Shown here: positions 32,943 through 41,722 of the stretch, piece after piece
Layout: every line of letters starts with the position of its first letter
How positions within the stretch are numbered: the stretch's first letter is position 1
Source of the DNA: Fibrobacter succinogenes
GTDB taxonomy: Bacteria > Fibrobacterota > Fibrobacteria > Fibrobacterales > Fibrobacteraceae
Length of the DNA: 64,000 nt
Direction of reading: 5' to 3'
Assembly (NCBI GenBank): GCA_902791475.1
Contig: CADAWC010000029.1
Location: 53,176-117,175 of the forward strand
Notes under the pieces: model-generated
What the model saw: the letters and a program-made list of their open reading frames with translations, nothing else
What the model was told of the DNA's origin: nothing
The model's database searches: none
Translations under genes and position numbers: made by a program

Positions 32943-35168
32943 CTACATCGTCATTGTGCCGGAAGAAAGACCCTTCACAGGCTCATAACGGAGGGTGCCG
33001 TCGGTTCCCAGAATAATCGCCACGCCAGCGAGGTAATTGATCCACTGCTTCGTGTCGAAATAGCGGAGGTTCGCCTTGCCGTTCGTGCAGAACGCCGTCA
33101 GCGGAACAACCATCATGTCATGCGAAATCCACACGCCCACACGGTTCACCTTTGCAAAGCGGGGCTTCACAATCTCGGTCATGAATTCTTCGCCACGGGA
33201 CTGTAACGGATAGTAGGCATCGCTATAGCTTCCTTTGTACGCATATTCCGAAGCGACGACCCAGCCACCGCCATTGCCGTTTTTGTATGTCTCAAACTTG
33301 CTTTCGTCCTTCACGAACCAGTCGCCATCGAGTTCCGGCAACGTGTCATTCCCCATGTCCGTAATGCCCGCACCCGTCGCCACGTTAGAGCACGTTTCAT
33401 AACTACGCGTGTACGTCGAGTTCGCAAAATAGATATTCTCGCCCTTGAGCTTAGCGCCCACCGACTGCGACTGCGTCTTGCCATTAGCCGTCAAGTGACC
33501 GTTTTTACCCGTATCGTCCGTACGTTCGGCATGGCGCAAGACAAAGATGACCTTTTCGCCAGGAGCAAGCTTCTTCATGACTTCCTCGACATCGACAAAT
33601 TCCTGGATATCATCCGAGGTTGCCGCACGCCAAGACTTTTTGCTCTGTTCGTAAACGTAGAACTTATCGGCATTGATTTTACCGCTCTTGATTTGGCCAT
33701 CGTAATCGCCAGCGCCAAAGCCAACCGTATCCTTTTCGAGGTCCGTTGCCACGCGCCAAGCCTTGATGGAACCGTCGCAAATAAAGCGGATACGCGGACC
33801 TTCGGGCTGTTCATAGTAAGAGACAAAGTACTCGCTCTGGCTATTGCCCACATGCTTTACCATTCCATTAGTCATCGAATTGCACGATTCAAAACCGTGC
33901 GTACTCGTCCAGAAATTGCGCACATGCTTTTCAAAGTCCGGCACATCGCCAAGCTTCCAGCTTTCCATGTTCTTGCGGATTTTAGCAAGACCGCCTTCAG
34001 CATCGAGCGTCAAGAGCTTGTCTGCAAGTTTTGCCTTCGAAGAATTATCACCCCAGTTGCCATCGCCCTGGATGTCCGCAGCCACAAAGTCCGCAAACTG
34101 GAGCATGTCTTTCACCGAGCCAAAGCTCTGCATCATCACGGAAACAGCAAGGAGCGCGGCACTGTAATCGTCTGTACCAAACAAGCTAATATCTTCTGCA
34201 GCCTTGTTCAACGTCGTCTGGCCTCCGTGACCAAAGCCCCAGCCACCGTTAAAACCACCCGTACTAGAACCGCCAAGGCTAATGCCAAACGACGAAAGCA
34301 CATCGCTCAGCGCACGCCCACTCTGGCTCCCAATCGGCTGGTTGTTGCCCGCATCCTGCACAAGCTTAAGGACTCGCGGAGCCGCCATATGCGTAAGCAT
34401 GTTCACATTAAACGAATCGCGCTTGGACAAGTCCACGACAGCATTAAGCTTTATAAGTGACGACGAAAGTCCGCCTGTCAACTCGTCTTTATAAAAACCA
34501 TTCGCTTCAACCCTCACATACGGCGAAACGAGGTTGACACTCCCAAAATCAAACTTTCCATTCGAAGAAGTAATGCAGGTCTGATGAGTCCGTTTGGAAT
34601 CAGCAAGGCGCATCACGCTATCGAGTTCCACAATTTTCACGGAAGTCCCGTAACGGAACGGCCCCTTTTCGGCAAAGCCCGTAACCGTGACACCCGCCCT
34701 GCGATAATCCGCCGCATCAACAGAATCTGCAACAGCCACAGATTCTTCCAATTTCAAAGTGCCGTCACTACATGTAACGTCAAACAATTCCTGAACGTTC
34801 TTTTCCCAATTCCCCGCAACGCAAAAATAAAGAGCATCCTCGCCAGTAACCATGAAGGACTCACCTTCATTCGACGAGTTGCAAGCAGGCAATGATTTTG
34901 CATCCGTTACCGCAGTCGTATCGATAACCGCAACGGTATCAGGAACATTGGGCTTATCCTTGTTATCCAAGGTATCCTTCTGATCGGGCGTGTTCTTAGA
35001 CGGATTTTTACTCGAGAAACTTCCGTTCGAAGAATTTTCCTTTGAATCAGAACTACCCATATCCAAAGACGCCTCGCAATCATCGCCCTCGCACGGCACA
35101 GAACCGTAACGGACGGAATCGCAAGACGTCCAGAACAAAAATGATAAAGCTAATATCCAAACCCGCAT
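32943..35168 (-). CDS. Secreted lipoprotein with C-terminal histidine phosphatase domain (copy 1)
   Basis: 741 aa. Signal peptide with Cys16 (WTSC), then a Ser/Asn/Lys linker to about residue 90. Residues about 155-430 are the module shared with the FISUMP lipoprotein (TGFAEKGPFRYGTSVKIVE, SFNVNMLTHMAAPRV, LLAVSVMMQSFG, KIRKNMESWKL). Residues about 535-741 are a histidine-phosphatase (phosphoglycerate-mutase superfamily) domain with the phospho-His motif VLRHAERTDD, TYTRSYETC, and ISHDMMVVPLTAFC with the second His. The typical RHG is RHA here. Probably an outer-surface phosphatase; substrate unknown. A paralogue lies 20 nt away. Confidence 0.85.
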   Translation of the reverse strand: MRVWILALSFLFWTSCDSVRYGSVPCEGDDCEASLDMGSSDSKENSSNGSFSSKNPSKNTPDQKDTLDNKDKPNVPDTVAVIDTTAVTDAKSLPACNSSNEGESFMVTGEDALYFCVAGNWEKNVQELFDVTCSDGTLKLEESVAVADSVDAADYRRAGVTVTGFAEKGPFRYGTSVKIVELDSVMRLADSKRTHQTCITSSNGKFDFGSVNLVSPYVRVEANGFYKDELTGGLSSSLIKLNAVVDLSKRDSFNVNMLTHMAAPRVLKLVQDAGNNQPIGSQSGRALSDVLSSFGISLGGSSTGGFNGGWGFGHGGQTTLNKAAEDISLFGTDDYSAALLAVSVMMQSFGSVKDMLQFADFVAADIQGDGNWGDNSSKAKLADKLLTLDAEGGLAKIRKNMESWKLGDVPDFEKHVRNFWTSTHGFESCNSMTNGMVKHVGNSQSEYFVSYYEQPEGPRIRFICDGSIKAWRVATDLEKDTVGFGAGDYDGQIKSGKINADKFYVYEQSKKSWRAATSDDIQEFVDVEEVMKKLAPGEKVIFVLRHAERTDDTGKNGHLTANGKTQSQSVGAKLKGENIYFANSTYTRSYETCSNVATGAGITDMGNDTLPELDGDWFVKDESKFETYKNGNGGGWVVASEYAYKGSYSDAYYPLQSRGEEFMTEIVKPRFAKVNRVGVWISHDMMVVPLTAFCTNGKANLRYFDTKQWINYLAGVAIILGTDGTLRYEPVKGLSSGTMTM

Positions 35169-35188
35169 AGGTTGAATATTAGTAAAAT

Positions 35189-37207
35189 CTAGTTCGCGTA
35201 CCCAGACTTGAGACCGCGAATGGCAACGTAACGGCGGTTTCCATTCTTATCGATGATAATCGCAACGCCTGCCAGATAATTAATCCACTTGCCACCGTCA
35301 TATTTCTTGAGTTCAATCTGCAAGTTCGAGCAGTAAGCGACAAGCGGAACCATCAACTTGTCATGCGAACTCAGGAGCACAAACTTTTCTGTCGGGTACT
35401 TCTTGACAAGAACATCTTCGATAAGTTCAACGGAACGTTCTGCAAGATCGTAATATGCGGCATCGGCACCTGTAGAATAAGCACCCGTGTAAGCGTACTT
35501 GGAAGTCACTTCCCAGCCGCCACCGCATTCATTCTTAGCCTTTTCGACAGCATCGTTATTTTTGTTGTACCAATCATCGTTCAACTGCGGGATCGTATCG
35601 CGCTTGTCATAGGATTGGCCACGCCCCTTCGCCATGGATTCTACCGTCTGGTGGGCACGCAAGAATTCAGAAGCACCAAGTACAAAGTCTTCCTTGAACT
35701 TCGTGAGTCGAGCGCCAACTTCTTCGGACTGCTTTTTACCGTTATCCGTAAGCGTCCCGCCCTTGCTCGTATCATCACCACGTTCAGCATGACGGAGCAC
35801 AAAAATCACACGTTCATCGTCCTTGATACTTTCGTAGACATCCTGGATATCCACAAATTCCTTTGCGTTAGACTCCAAGACAAAATAACGGTCTTTTTCA
35901 ACAGCAGTAGCCTCACGCCATTCCTTCTTTGCTCCATCGTACGTAAAGAATTTGCCCGAGTACGCACCACGACGGACTTCGCCATCTTCGGCGGGCGTTG
36001 TATCGCCAATGAAGTCCTTCAAGCTATCCGGGATGAGTTCCCAGCCTTTCTTTTCATCACAGACAAAGCGGTAAAGTGAATGTTTCTGATCGTCATACGA
36101 CTCTGCATAAAAAAGACTACTAGCCTTATTCTTGACAAAGAATATTTCCCCCGCAGAACTGCCATCGCATTCCGGGAATTCCAATTCCTTCATGGCGAAG
36201 TTCGTGAGATACTTATCAAAGTTTTTATTCTTAGGGAAACGTTCTTTGACATATGCGAAAGTATTTTCATAACCACCAGATATTTTCAATCCAAGTGCAT
36301 AATCGGCAGCTCTCAAACGAGTCTTTTCGTCATCCCACTTACCATCCTTTGCGACATCGGCAACTATAGACTTAAACGTTCCTACAAAATCGTAATTTTC
36401 TAGCAAATCAGAACCAGCAGCAAGCTGCAACAAGACTGTAGCCGCCACGAGAGCAATTCCAGACTCACTAGCCTTCGAAACATCAATCGTCTCAGTCTGG
36501 TCAAAGTCAATAGATTCCAGGTGGAACATATTCCACACATCTTCAGCAGCCTTGCTCTTTGCCAATTCAAAAGAAAGCTTGTCCTTCCCCGCCAGGAGTA
36601 CACGAGCACGTTCCGTTTCAAGAGTCGTCAAGAGACACAAGTTGAACGTTTCATTCGAGGAAACATCCCCCAGAGCAGAGAACGTAATCGGAAAAGACTT
36701 TCCATCGCTAGGACTTGTTAAGGTTACTTCAGCGGAGACCTGAACAAAAGGCTGAACCAAGTTGACTTTCTTGAATTCATAAGCACCGTTCTTGTCAATC
36801 TCTGCCGAAAAAACGTTTTTCGTTTCATCGTAGTCATCAGCGGAATCCAGCTCCACCATTTTGACCTTTTTGGCACTGGTATAGCTATCCAAACCAACAA
36901 CACCCGAAACATTACCATCCCAAACGGAATAAATAACGTCGAGGTCTTCATCAGGATCAACTTCTTTTACGCTAGACGAAGACTTCTTGTCGCTAACACT
37001 ACTCGAAGAAATTTTTTTAGAAACAGAACTCGAAGAGGACTTTGAATCATCCGCTTCGCTGGACAGTTCCGTATCTTTACCCGATAAATCCGGACTGCTA
37101 CTAGAATCGTCACCGCACGCCACTAAAAGTGACGTCAGCAAAGCCGAAATCAAAAATTGGGAGCTTAAAGCATGGCCCTGAAAAATTTTCCGAGAAAAAA
37201 TTCCCAT
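35189..37207 (-). CDS. Secreted lipoprotein with C-terminal histidine phosphatase domain (copy 2)
   Basis: 672 aa from the ATG at 37207 with AAGGGG at good spacing. Lipobox LVACG near residue 30, a long Ser-rich linker (SSSPDLSG, SKSSSSSVSKK), the shared module (VSGVVGLDSYTSAKKVKMVE, FNLCLLTTLETERARV, ALVAATVLLQLAAG) and a C-terminal histidine phosphatase domain with VLRHAERGDDTSKGG, EFLRAHQTVESM and LSSHDKLMVPLVAYC. It is about 35-40% like its downstream neighbour over the phosphatase part by eye and shares the ending WINYLAGVAIII. The pair looks like a tandem duplication. Confidence 0.85.
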   Translation of the reverse strand: MGIFSRKIFQGHALSSQFLISALLTSLLVACGDDSSSSPDLSGKDTELSSEADDSKSSSSSVSKKISSSSVSDKKSSSSVKEVDPDEDLDVIYSVWDGNVSGVVGLDSYTSAKKVKMVELDSADDYDETKNVFSAEIDKNGAYEFKKVNLVQPFVQVSAEVTLTSPSDGKSFPITFSALGDVSSNETFNLCLLTTLETERARVLLAGKDKLSFELAKSKAAEDVWNMFHLESIDFDQTETIDVSKASESGIALVAATVLLQLAAGSDLLENYDFVGTFKSIVADVAKDGKWDDEKTRLRAADYALGLKISGGYENTFAYVKERFPKNKNFDKYLTNFAMKELEFPECDGSSAGEIFFVKNKASSLFYAESYDDQKHSLYRFVCDEKKGWELIPDSLKDFIGDTTPAEDGEVRRGAYSGKFFTYDGAKKEWREATAVEKDRYFVLESNAKEFVDIQDVYESIKDDERVIFVLRHAERGDDTSKGGTLTDNGKKQSEEVGARLTKFKEDFVLGASEFLRAHQTVESMAKGRGQSYDKRDTIPQLNDDWYNKNNDAVEKAKNECGGGWEVTSKYAYTGAYSTGADAAYYDLAERSVELIEDVLVKKYPTEKFVLLSSHDKLMVPLVAYCSNLQIELKKYDGGKWINYLAGVAIIIDKNGNRRYVAIRGLKSGYAN

Positions 37208-37302
37208 AGAAAAACCCCTTACCTTCAAGTTTTAACACACTTAAACACCCCGTAATAAAAATATAATTATTGCACAAATTAAGCAATAGGAAATACAAAA
37301 TA

Positions 37303-37327
37303 AAGCACCTCAAACAAGGTGCTTTTT
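37303..37327. terminator. Bidirectional terminator
   Basis: AAGCACCT, loop caaaca, AGGTGCTT followed by TTT on the plus strand and by TTATTTTG on the minus strand. It lies past the minus-strand stop at 37371. Confidence 0.78.
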
Positions 37328-37370
37328 AAACAATCTGTACCGACTGTACAAACTAGAATTGGCAAAACTT

Positions 37371-38858
37371 TTACAACATCTTTCCTGTTTCGAGGAAGCG
37401 GGTATGCATCTCGAATGCGCGGGAAAGTGCAAGCGGCAAATGGACACCCTTTGCATGCTTGAGACCGTACTCCAGAACATCCGTAAGTGCATCACGGTAA
37501 TCCGGGTGGGCACAGTTCTTGATAATCAGGCGGGCGCGTTCCTCGACAGGCAAACCGCGAAGGTCAGCAAGCCCCTGTTCCGTCACAAAGATCTGCGTGT
37601 CGTGATCGGTATGGTCCACATGGCTCACGTAAGGCACAATGCTCGAAATGGCACCGCCCTTTGCTACAGACGGCGTAAGGAAAAATCCGAGAGCGCAGTG
37701 GCGCGCAAAGTCAGCCGAACCGCCAATGCCATTCATCATCGCCGAACCGCACACAAGCGAGCTGTTCACGTTGCCAAAGATATCCGCTTCCAAAGCCGTG
37801 TTCATGGAAATCACGCCCAAGCGACGAATCACATCAGGACTGTTACTCACTTCTTGCTGGCGGATAATGAAATGCTTTTTCCATTCCGCACTGTTTTCAA
37901 CAAATTCTTTCTGTGCCGCCTGCGAAAGCGTCAAAGCCGTTCCAGAAGCAATGCCAAGCTTGCCCTTCTTCAAAAGCGGGAGTACCGCTTCCTGAATCAC
38001 TTCGGTGTAAAGGTCAATTTGTCCCAGGCGGTCGTCATCAGCCATCGCGCAAAGCACTGCATTCGCCACCTTGCCAACACCGCTCTGGTATGCAAGTCCC
38101 TTCGGGAGCCTGCCATGCGATTCTTCGAATCGGATAAAGTCCAAGATGCGTTCGCCAATATTCTTCGAGACTTCATCAGGTTCCACAAAAGGAGTCACTT
38201 CGTCATACGCTTCGTTTTCGACAATCGCAATGACCTTATTCGGGTCAATCTGAACAAATTCACCACCCACGCGGTCACCGGCGCTATAAATTGCAAGCGG
38301 TTTTGCATGCGGCGGAAGTTCCGGGAGAGCGTTATCGTGCATGCCCACACAGCTATCGCCCAAGCGTGTGTTCAGTTCCAAGATAATCTTCGGCGCCATT
38401 TCCAGATAGCAAACGGAGTTACCGCCCGAAGTCGAGAGGCAAACACGGCCATCCGGCAAAATTGCAGAAACTTCAATAATCGCAACCGTCGGCTTGGGAA
38501 CTGCGCCAGTGCGCACAAGGTAACCCATCTTGCCGAGGTGTGCATCAATGTAACGGATGCTGCCGTCGTTAATCGCCTTGCGCAAGCTCGGATTGGACTG
38601 GTAAGGCATGCGAAGCGACAACGCCTTTGCGCGGGCAAGAGCCCCATCGCAACTGTCGCCTGTCGAGGCGCCAGCAAACAACGTTACCTTAAATTCCTGA
38701 CCCGCTTCGTGCAATTTTTCAGCGCGCGCAGCAAGCGCCAAGGGAACCGCTTTGGGGTATCCAGCCAAAGTAAATCCGGAAACCCCGAGAACATCGCCAT
38801 TACGAATCATATCTGCAGCGCTGGCAGCACTGCATTTCTTAGTTGTAATCCAGGTCAT
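37371..38858 (-). CDS. Acetyl-CoA hydrolase/transferase family protein
   Basis: 495 aa from the ATG at 38858; an upstream in-frame stretch to 38966 overlaps the divergent gene and is unlikely. The family moves CoA between acyl groups, typically succinyl-CoA:acetate CoA-transferase (Cat1/AarC-like). Signatures: VTLFAGASTGDSCDG, the active-site region AIVENEAYDEVTPF, SGVGKVANAVLCAM and FVTEQGLADLRGLPVEERA. In a succinate and acetate producing bacterium this links succinate and acetate metabolism. The donor/acceptor pair is inferred from organism type. Confidence 0.9.
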   Translation of the reverse strand: MTWITTKKCSAASAADMIRNGDVLGVSGFTLAGYPKAVPLALAARAEKLHEAGQEFKVTLFAGASTGDSCDGALARAKALSLRMPYQSNPSLRKAINDGSIRYIDAHLGKMGYLVRTGAVPKPTVAIIEVSAILPDGRVCLSTSGGNSVCYLEMAPKIILELNTRLGDSCVGMHDNALPELPPHAKPLAIYSAGDRVGGEFVQIDPNKVIAIVENEAYDEVTPFVEPDEVSKNIGERILDFIRFEESHGRLPKGLAYQSGVGKVANAVLCAMADDDRLGQIDLYTEVIQEAVLPLLKKGKLGIASGTALTLSQAAQKEFVENSAEWKKHFIIRQQEVSNSPDVIRRLGVISMNTALEADIFGNVNSSLVCGSAMMNGIGGSADFARHCALGFFLTPSVAKGGAISSIVPYVSHVDHTDHDTQIFVTEQGLADLRGLPVEERARLIIKNCAHPDYRDALTDVLEYGLKHAKGVHLPLALSRAFEMHTRFLETGKML

Positions 38859-38888
38859 ATCGTAGCAAAAAATAGTATTTTTACCGCC

Positions 38889-39305
38889 GTGAAACATTTT
38901 ATCAAATACAACGCTATCGGTGTAATGAACACCGCCATTACATTCTTTACAGTCTGGCTTTTGCACGAAGTCTTAGATTGGGACGTGGTTCTTTCAAACT
39001 TTTTGGGATTTGTCGCCGGTGGGCTCAATAGCTACATCATGAACCGCATCTGGAATTTCAAGAGTACAAACAAGAAACGCGCCGAAGTCATAAGATTCAT
39101 CGTCGTATTCCTCTGCTCGTATCTCGTGAACCTTGCAGTCCTCAAAGGAAGCATTTACCTGCTCGAAAACGCCGCCTGGTGCGCAAGTTTCACGGAATTC
39201 ATTTCAAAGTTCATGAAGCCGACAACATTCGCAAGCTTTGTTGCAAACGTCGTTTACGTGCTCGTAAGCTTCACGCTCTATAAGAAGTGGGTGTTTAAGA
39301 AGTAG
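38889..39305 (+). CDS. GtrA-family membrane protein
   Basis: 138 aa starting at GTG 38889 (VKHFIKYNAIGVMNTAITFF); no clear ribosome site is visible, so the start is uncertain. Four membrane segments and the GtrA signatures FLGFVAGGLNSYIMNRIWNF and FVANVVYVLVSFTLYKKWVF. GtrA proteins act in transfer of lipid-linked sugars across the inner membrane or in cell-surface polysaccharide synthesis. Divergent from the CoA-transferase gene with only 30 nt between the starts. Confidence 0.88.
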   Translation: MKHFIKYNAIGVMNTAITFFTVWLLHEVLDWDVVLSNFLGFVAGGLNSYIMNRIWNFKSTNKKRAEVIRFIVVFLCSYLVNLAVLKGSIYLLENAAWCASFTEFISKFMKPTTFASFVANVVYVLVSFTLYKKWVFKK

Positions 39306-39402
39306 TAGGCAGTAGGAAGTAGGAAGTTAGAAGTGATTAGTGTTTAAGGATTGTCATCCTGAGCGACCCCAATAGGGGGAGTCGAAGGATCCAGTTATTT
39401 TG
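39304..39402. repeat. Oligonucleotide tract plus GTCATCC...GGATCCAGT repeat
   Basis: 'agtaggcagtaggaagtaggaagttagaagtgattag' followed by 'gtcatcctgagcgacc...gtcgaaggatccagtt'. The two repeat families lie side by side, as they do at 50300-50375. Confidence 0.75.
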
Positions 39403-39470
39403 GGCTAGCAGAATTTAAAGTTTAGTTACTGAGCGACATAGCCGCAGTTACTAGTTATTGGTCATTATAA

Positions 39471-39499
39471 AGGCGCACGGGTTATCCGTGCGCCTTTTT
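39471..39499 (+). terminator. Rho-independent terminator for the GtrA gene
   Basis: AGGCGCACGG, loop gttat, CCGTGCGCCT then TTTT. It lies downstream of the plus-strand GtrA gene, beyond a repeat. Confidence 0.9.
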
Positions 39500-39547
39500 G
39501 CGCTGTTCATGTAATTGCGTGGCGCATTCGCAACATCGTGCATATAC

Positions 39548-39578
39548 AAAAAGGGCGTCCTTGCGGACGCCCCTTTTT
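39548..39578 (-). terminator. Terminator for the OmpA-like gene
   Basis: GGGCGTCC, loop, GGACGCCC with A run before and T run after, so it can work in both directions. It lies 29 nt past the minus-strand stop at 39601. Confidence 0.88.
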
Positions 39579-39600
39579 AGTTCTCAATCAGATTCGAAGA

Positions 39601-41703
39601 TTACTTTTCGAACGGAACGAGTTCAACACGGCGGTTGAGCTTGCGGCCCTTCTTAGTCTTGTTATCTGCGATCGGCTTGTCAGAACCGTAACCGACAGCA
39701 CGGAGACGTTCGCTGTCAATGCCCTTCTTGACGAGGTACTTGACAACAGCCTGTGCACGCTGTTCGGAGATCTTCTTGTTCTTTTCTTCCTTACCAGTGT
39801 CATCAGTGTGGCCCTGGACTTCAAGGTTGACAGCCGGGAGCTTCTTGAGCAACTTAGCGATGTTGTTCAAGGTCTTGTTGCTGCTTGCAGTGAGCTTAGC
39901 AGAACCGGACTTGAACTGGATACCCTTCTTGAGCTTGTCGAGATCCTGGTTCTTGTTCGGGCAGCCGTTCTTATCAACTGCAACGCCAACGAGGGTGTTC
40001 GGGCACTTGTCGAGGTGATCGGCAACGCCATCCTTGTCAGAGTCAACCGGGCAACCAACTTCGTCAACAGAGACGCCAGCCGGAGTGTTCGGGCACTTGT
40101 CGAGAGCGTCAACAACGCCGTCCTTATCGGTATCCGGGCTGCAACCATCAGCGTTAACCGGGAGACCAGCCGGAGTGCTCGGGCACTTGTCGAGGTAGTC
40201 AGCTACGCCGTCATTGTCAGAGTCAACCGGGCAGCCCTTGCCGTCAACAGCAATGCCAGACTGAGTATTCGGGCACTGGTCGAGGTAGTCAGCAACGCCA
40301 TCCTTATCAGAGTCGATCGGGCAGCCGTTAGCATCGATAGTAGCGCCAGCCGGAGTGCTCGGGCACTTGTCGAGGTAATCAGCAACGCCATCCTTATCAG
40401 AGTCAACCGGGCAGCCAGCAGCGTCAACAACAACGCCAGCCGGAGTTTCAGCGCACTGGTCAATGCCATCAGCAACACCGTCATTGTCGGAGTCAACCGG
40501 GCAGCCAGCAGCGTCAACAACAGCACCAGCCGGAGTTTCAGCGCACTGGTCGAGACCATCGAACACGCCGTCGTTATCACCGTCAACCGGGCAGCCGTTA
40601 GCGTCAACAACAGCACCAGCCGGAGTGCCTGCGCACTGGTCGATGTTGTTTGCTACGCCATCGTTATCTTCGTCAGCACCACGGACGTTACCGAAGCGCC
40701 AGACGATAGCGGCAGAACCTGCATAGCGCGGAGTCGGGGTGTAACCGTACTGAACCTTCTTGCCGTTCTTATCAGTGTAGTAGAGCTGGTAGGCTTCAGC
40801 AGCGTGCATTTCGTCCTTGTACTTCCAAGTGAAGTTGGAGAGAGCACGGATACCCACATCGAGACCGAGGGCGATGTCGACGTTGGCCGGGAGGTGGAAA
40901 CGGAAGCCCGGAGTAAGAGTGAACGGATCGTAACCCGGGTCACGCGGATAAGAACCCTTTTCGACGCGGAATTCACCGTTTGCTTCAACGAAGAAGTCCA
41001 TCCAGTCAGTCGGGAGGAAGTTGATGCCACCACCGTAGACGAGAGTGTTGGAACCCTTCGTCACAGTACCGACGAAACCGACGTTACCGTTGAAGCGGAG
41101 CGGAGCGCCAACCTTCTGGAGGTCGAGAGTGAGGATCAATTCACCGCCGAAAGCCATGTTGCGGAGGCCGTACGGATGGGTTTCACCACCGTTGGCATGC
41201 AAATACCAAGCATGACGCGGACGAACACCGACGGACTTGTCGCCAGTCGGGAAGTAGAACTGAGCAGCAATGGCAGCGTTGAAGATGCCATCAGTCATTT
41301 CGTCGAACGGAAGCTTTGCCTTTGCCCAGAATTCGAGGTCACCACGGCTTGCCTTCCACATGTCGCCTTCACCGACCTTGTGAGCATTGGCATGGTCGTA
41401 GTAGAGCGGAAGCACGAGGCCGAGGTCCAAGAACTCGGTTGCACCACCAGCAACGCTGACATAACCCGTAAGGCTACCGTCATTGTCGTGGAACGTATCG
41501 GACTTGCCACCCTTAGAGAACTTGCCACCGCGAGAGAGGGACCAAGCATCGTAAGAAACCTGGCCACCGACACCGACAGCAAAGCCACCCTGACCGAGTG
41601 TTTGAGCAGTTTTCTGATTAAGACCATCAGCACCGCCCATCTGGCCGGACTGCGCGAAAGCGAAGGTACCAGCCAAGAGAGACATTGCGACTATTTTTTT
41701 CAT
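39601..41703 (-). CDS. OmpA-family outer-membrane protein with eight thrombospondin type-3 repeats
   Basis: 700 aa. Signal peptide (MKKIVAMSLLAGTFAFAQS), an N-terminal beta-barrel-like region (about 25-345), eight Ca2+-binding TSP3 repeats of about 30 aa (DSDNDGVADGIDQCAETPAG type, about 355-590), and a C-terminal OmpA peptidoglycan-binding domain (LEVQGHTDDTGKEEKN, SEQRAQAVVKYLVKKGI). It connects the outer membrane to the cell wall, with the repeats as a rigid spacer. An AAGGAG site precedes the start. It follows the BY-kinase gene by 19 nt. Confidence 0.94.
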   Translation of the reverse strand: MKKIVAMSLLAGTFAFAQSGQMGGADGLNQKTAQTLGQGGFAVGVGGQVSYDAWSLSRGGKFSKGGKSDTFHDNDGSLTGYVSVAGGATEFLDLGLVLPLYYDHANAHKVGEGDMWKASRGDLEFWAKAKLPFDEMTDGIFNAAIAAQFYFPTGDKSVGVRPRHAWYLHANGGETHPYGLRNMAFGGELILTLDLQKVGAPLRFNGNVGFVGTVTKGSNTLVYGGGINFLPTDWMDFFVEANGEFRVEKGSYPRDPGYDPFTLTPGFRFHLPANVDIALGLDVGIRALSNFTWKYKDEMHAAEAYQLYYTDKNGKKVQYGYTPTPRYAGSAAIVWRFGNVRGADEDNDGVANNIDQCAGTPAGAVVDANGCPVDGDNDGVFDGLDQCAETPAGAVVDAAGCPVDSDNDGVADGIDQCAETPAGVVVDAAGCPVDSDKDGVADYLDKCPSTPAGATIDANGCPIDSDKDGVADYLDQCPNTQSGIAVDGKGCPVDSDNDGVADYLDKCPSTPAGLPVNADGCSPDTDKDGVVDALDKCPNTPAGVSVDEVGCPVDSDKDGVADHLDKCPNTLVGVAVDKNGCPNKNQDLDKLKKGIQFKSGSAKLTASSNKTLNNIAKLLKKLPAVNLEVQGHTDDTGKEEKNKKISEQRAQAVVKYLVKKGIDSERLRAVGYGSDKPIADNKTKKGRKLNRRVELVPFEK

Positions 41704-41722
41704 CTATTCTCCTTGTTATTGG

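Noticed and set aside
40000..40680. Tandem DNA repeat array
   Set aside because: The 90-bp periodicity is explained by the TSP3 protein repeats of the OmpA-like gene; DNA copies differ at silent positions.
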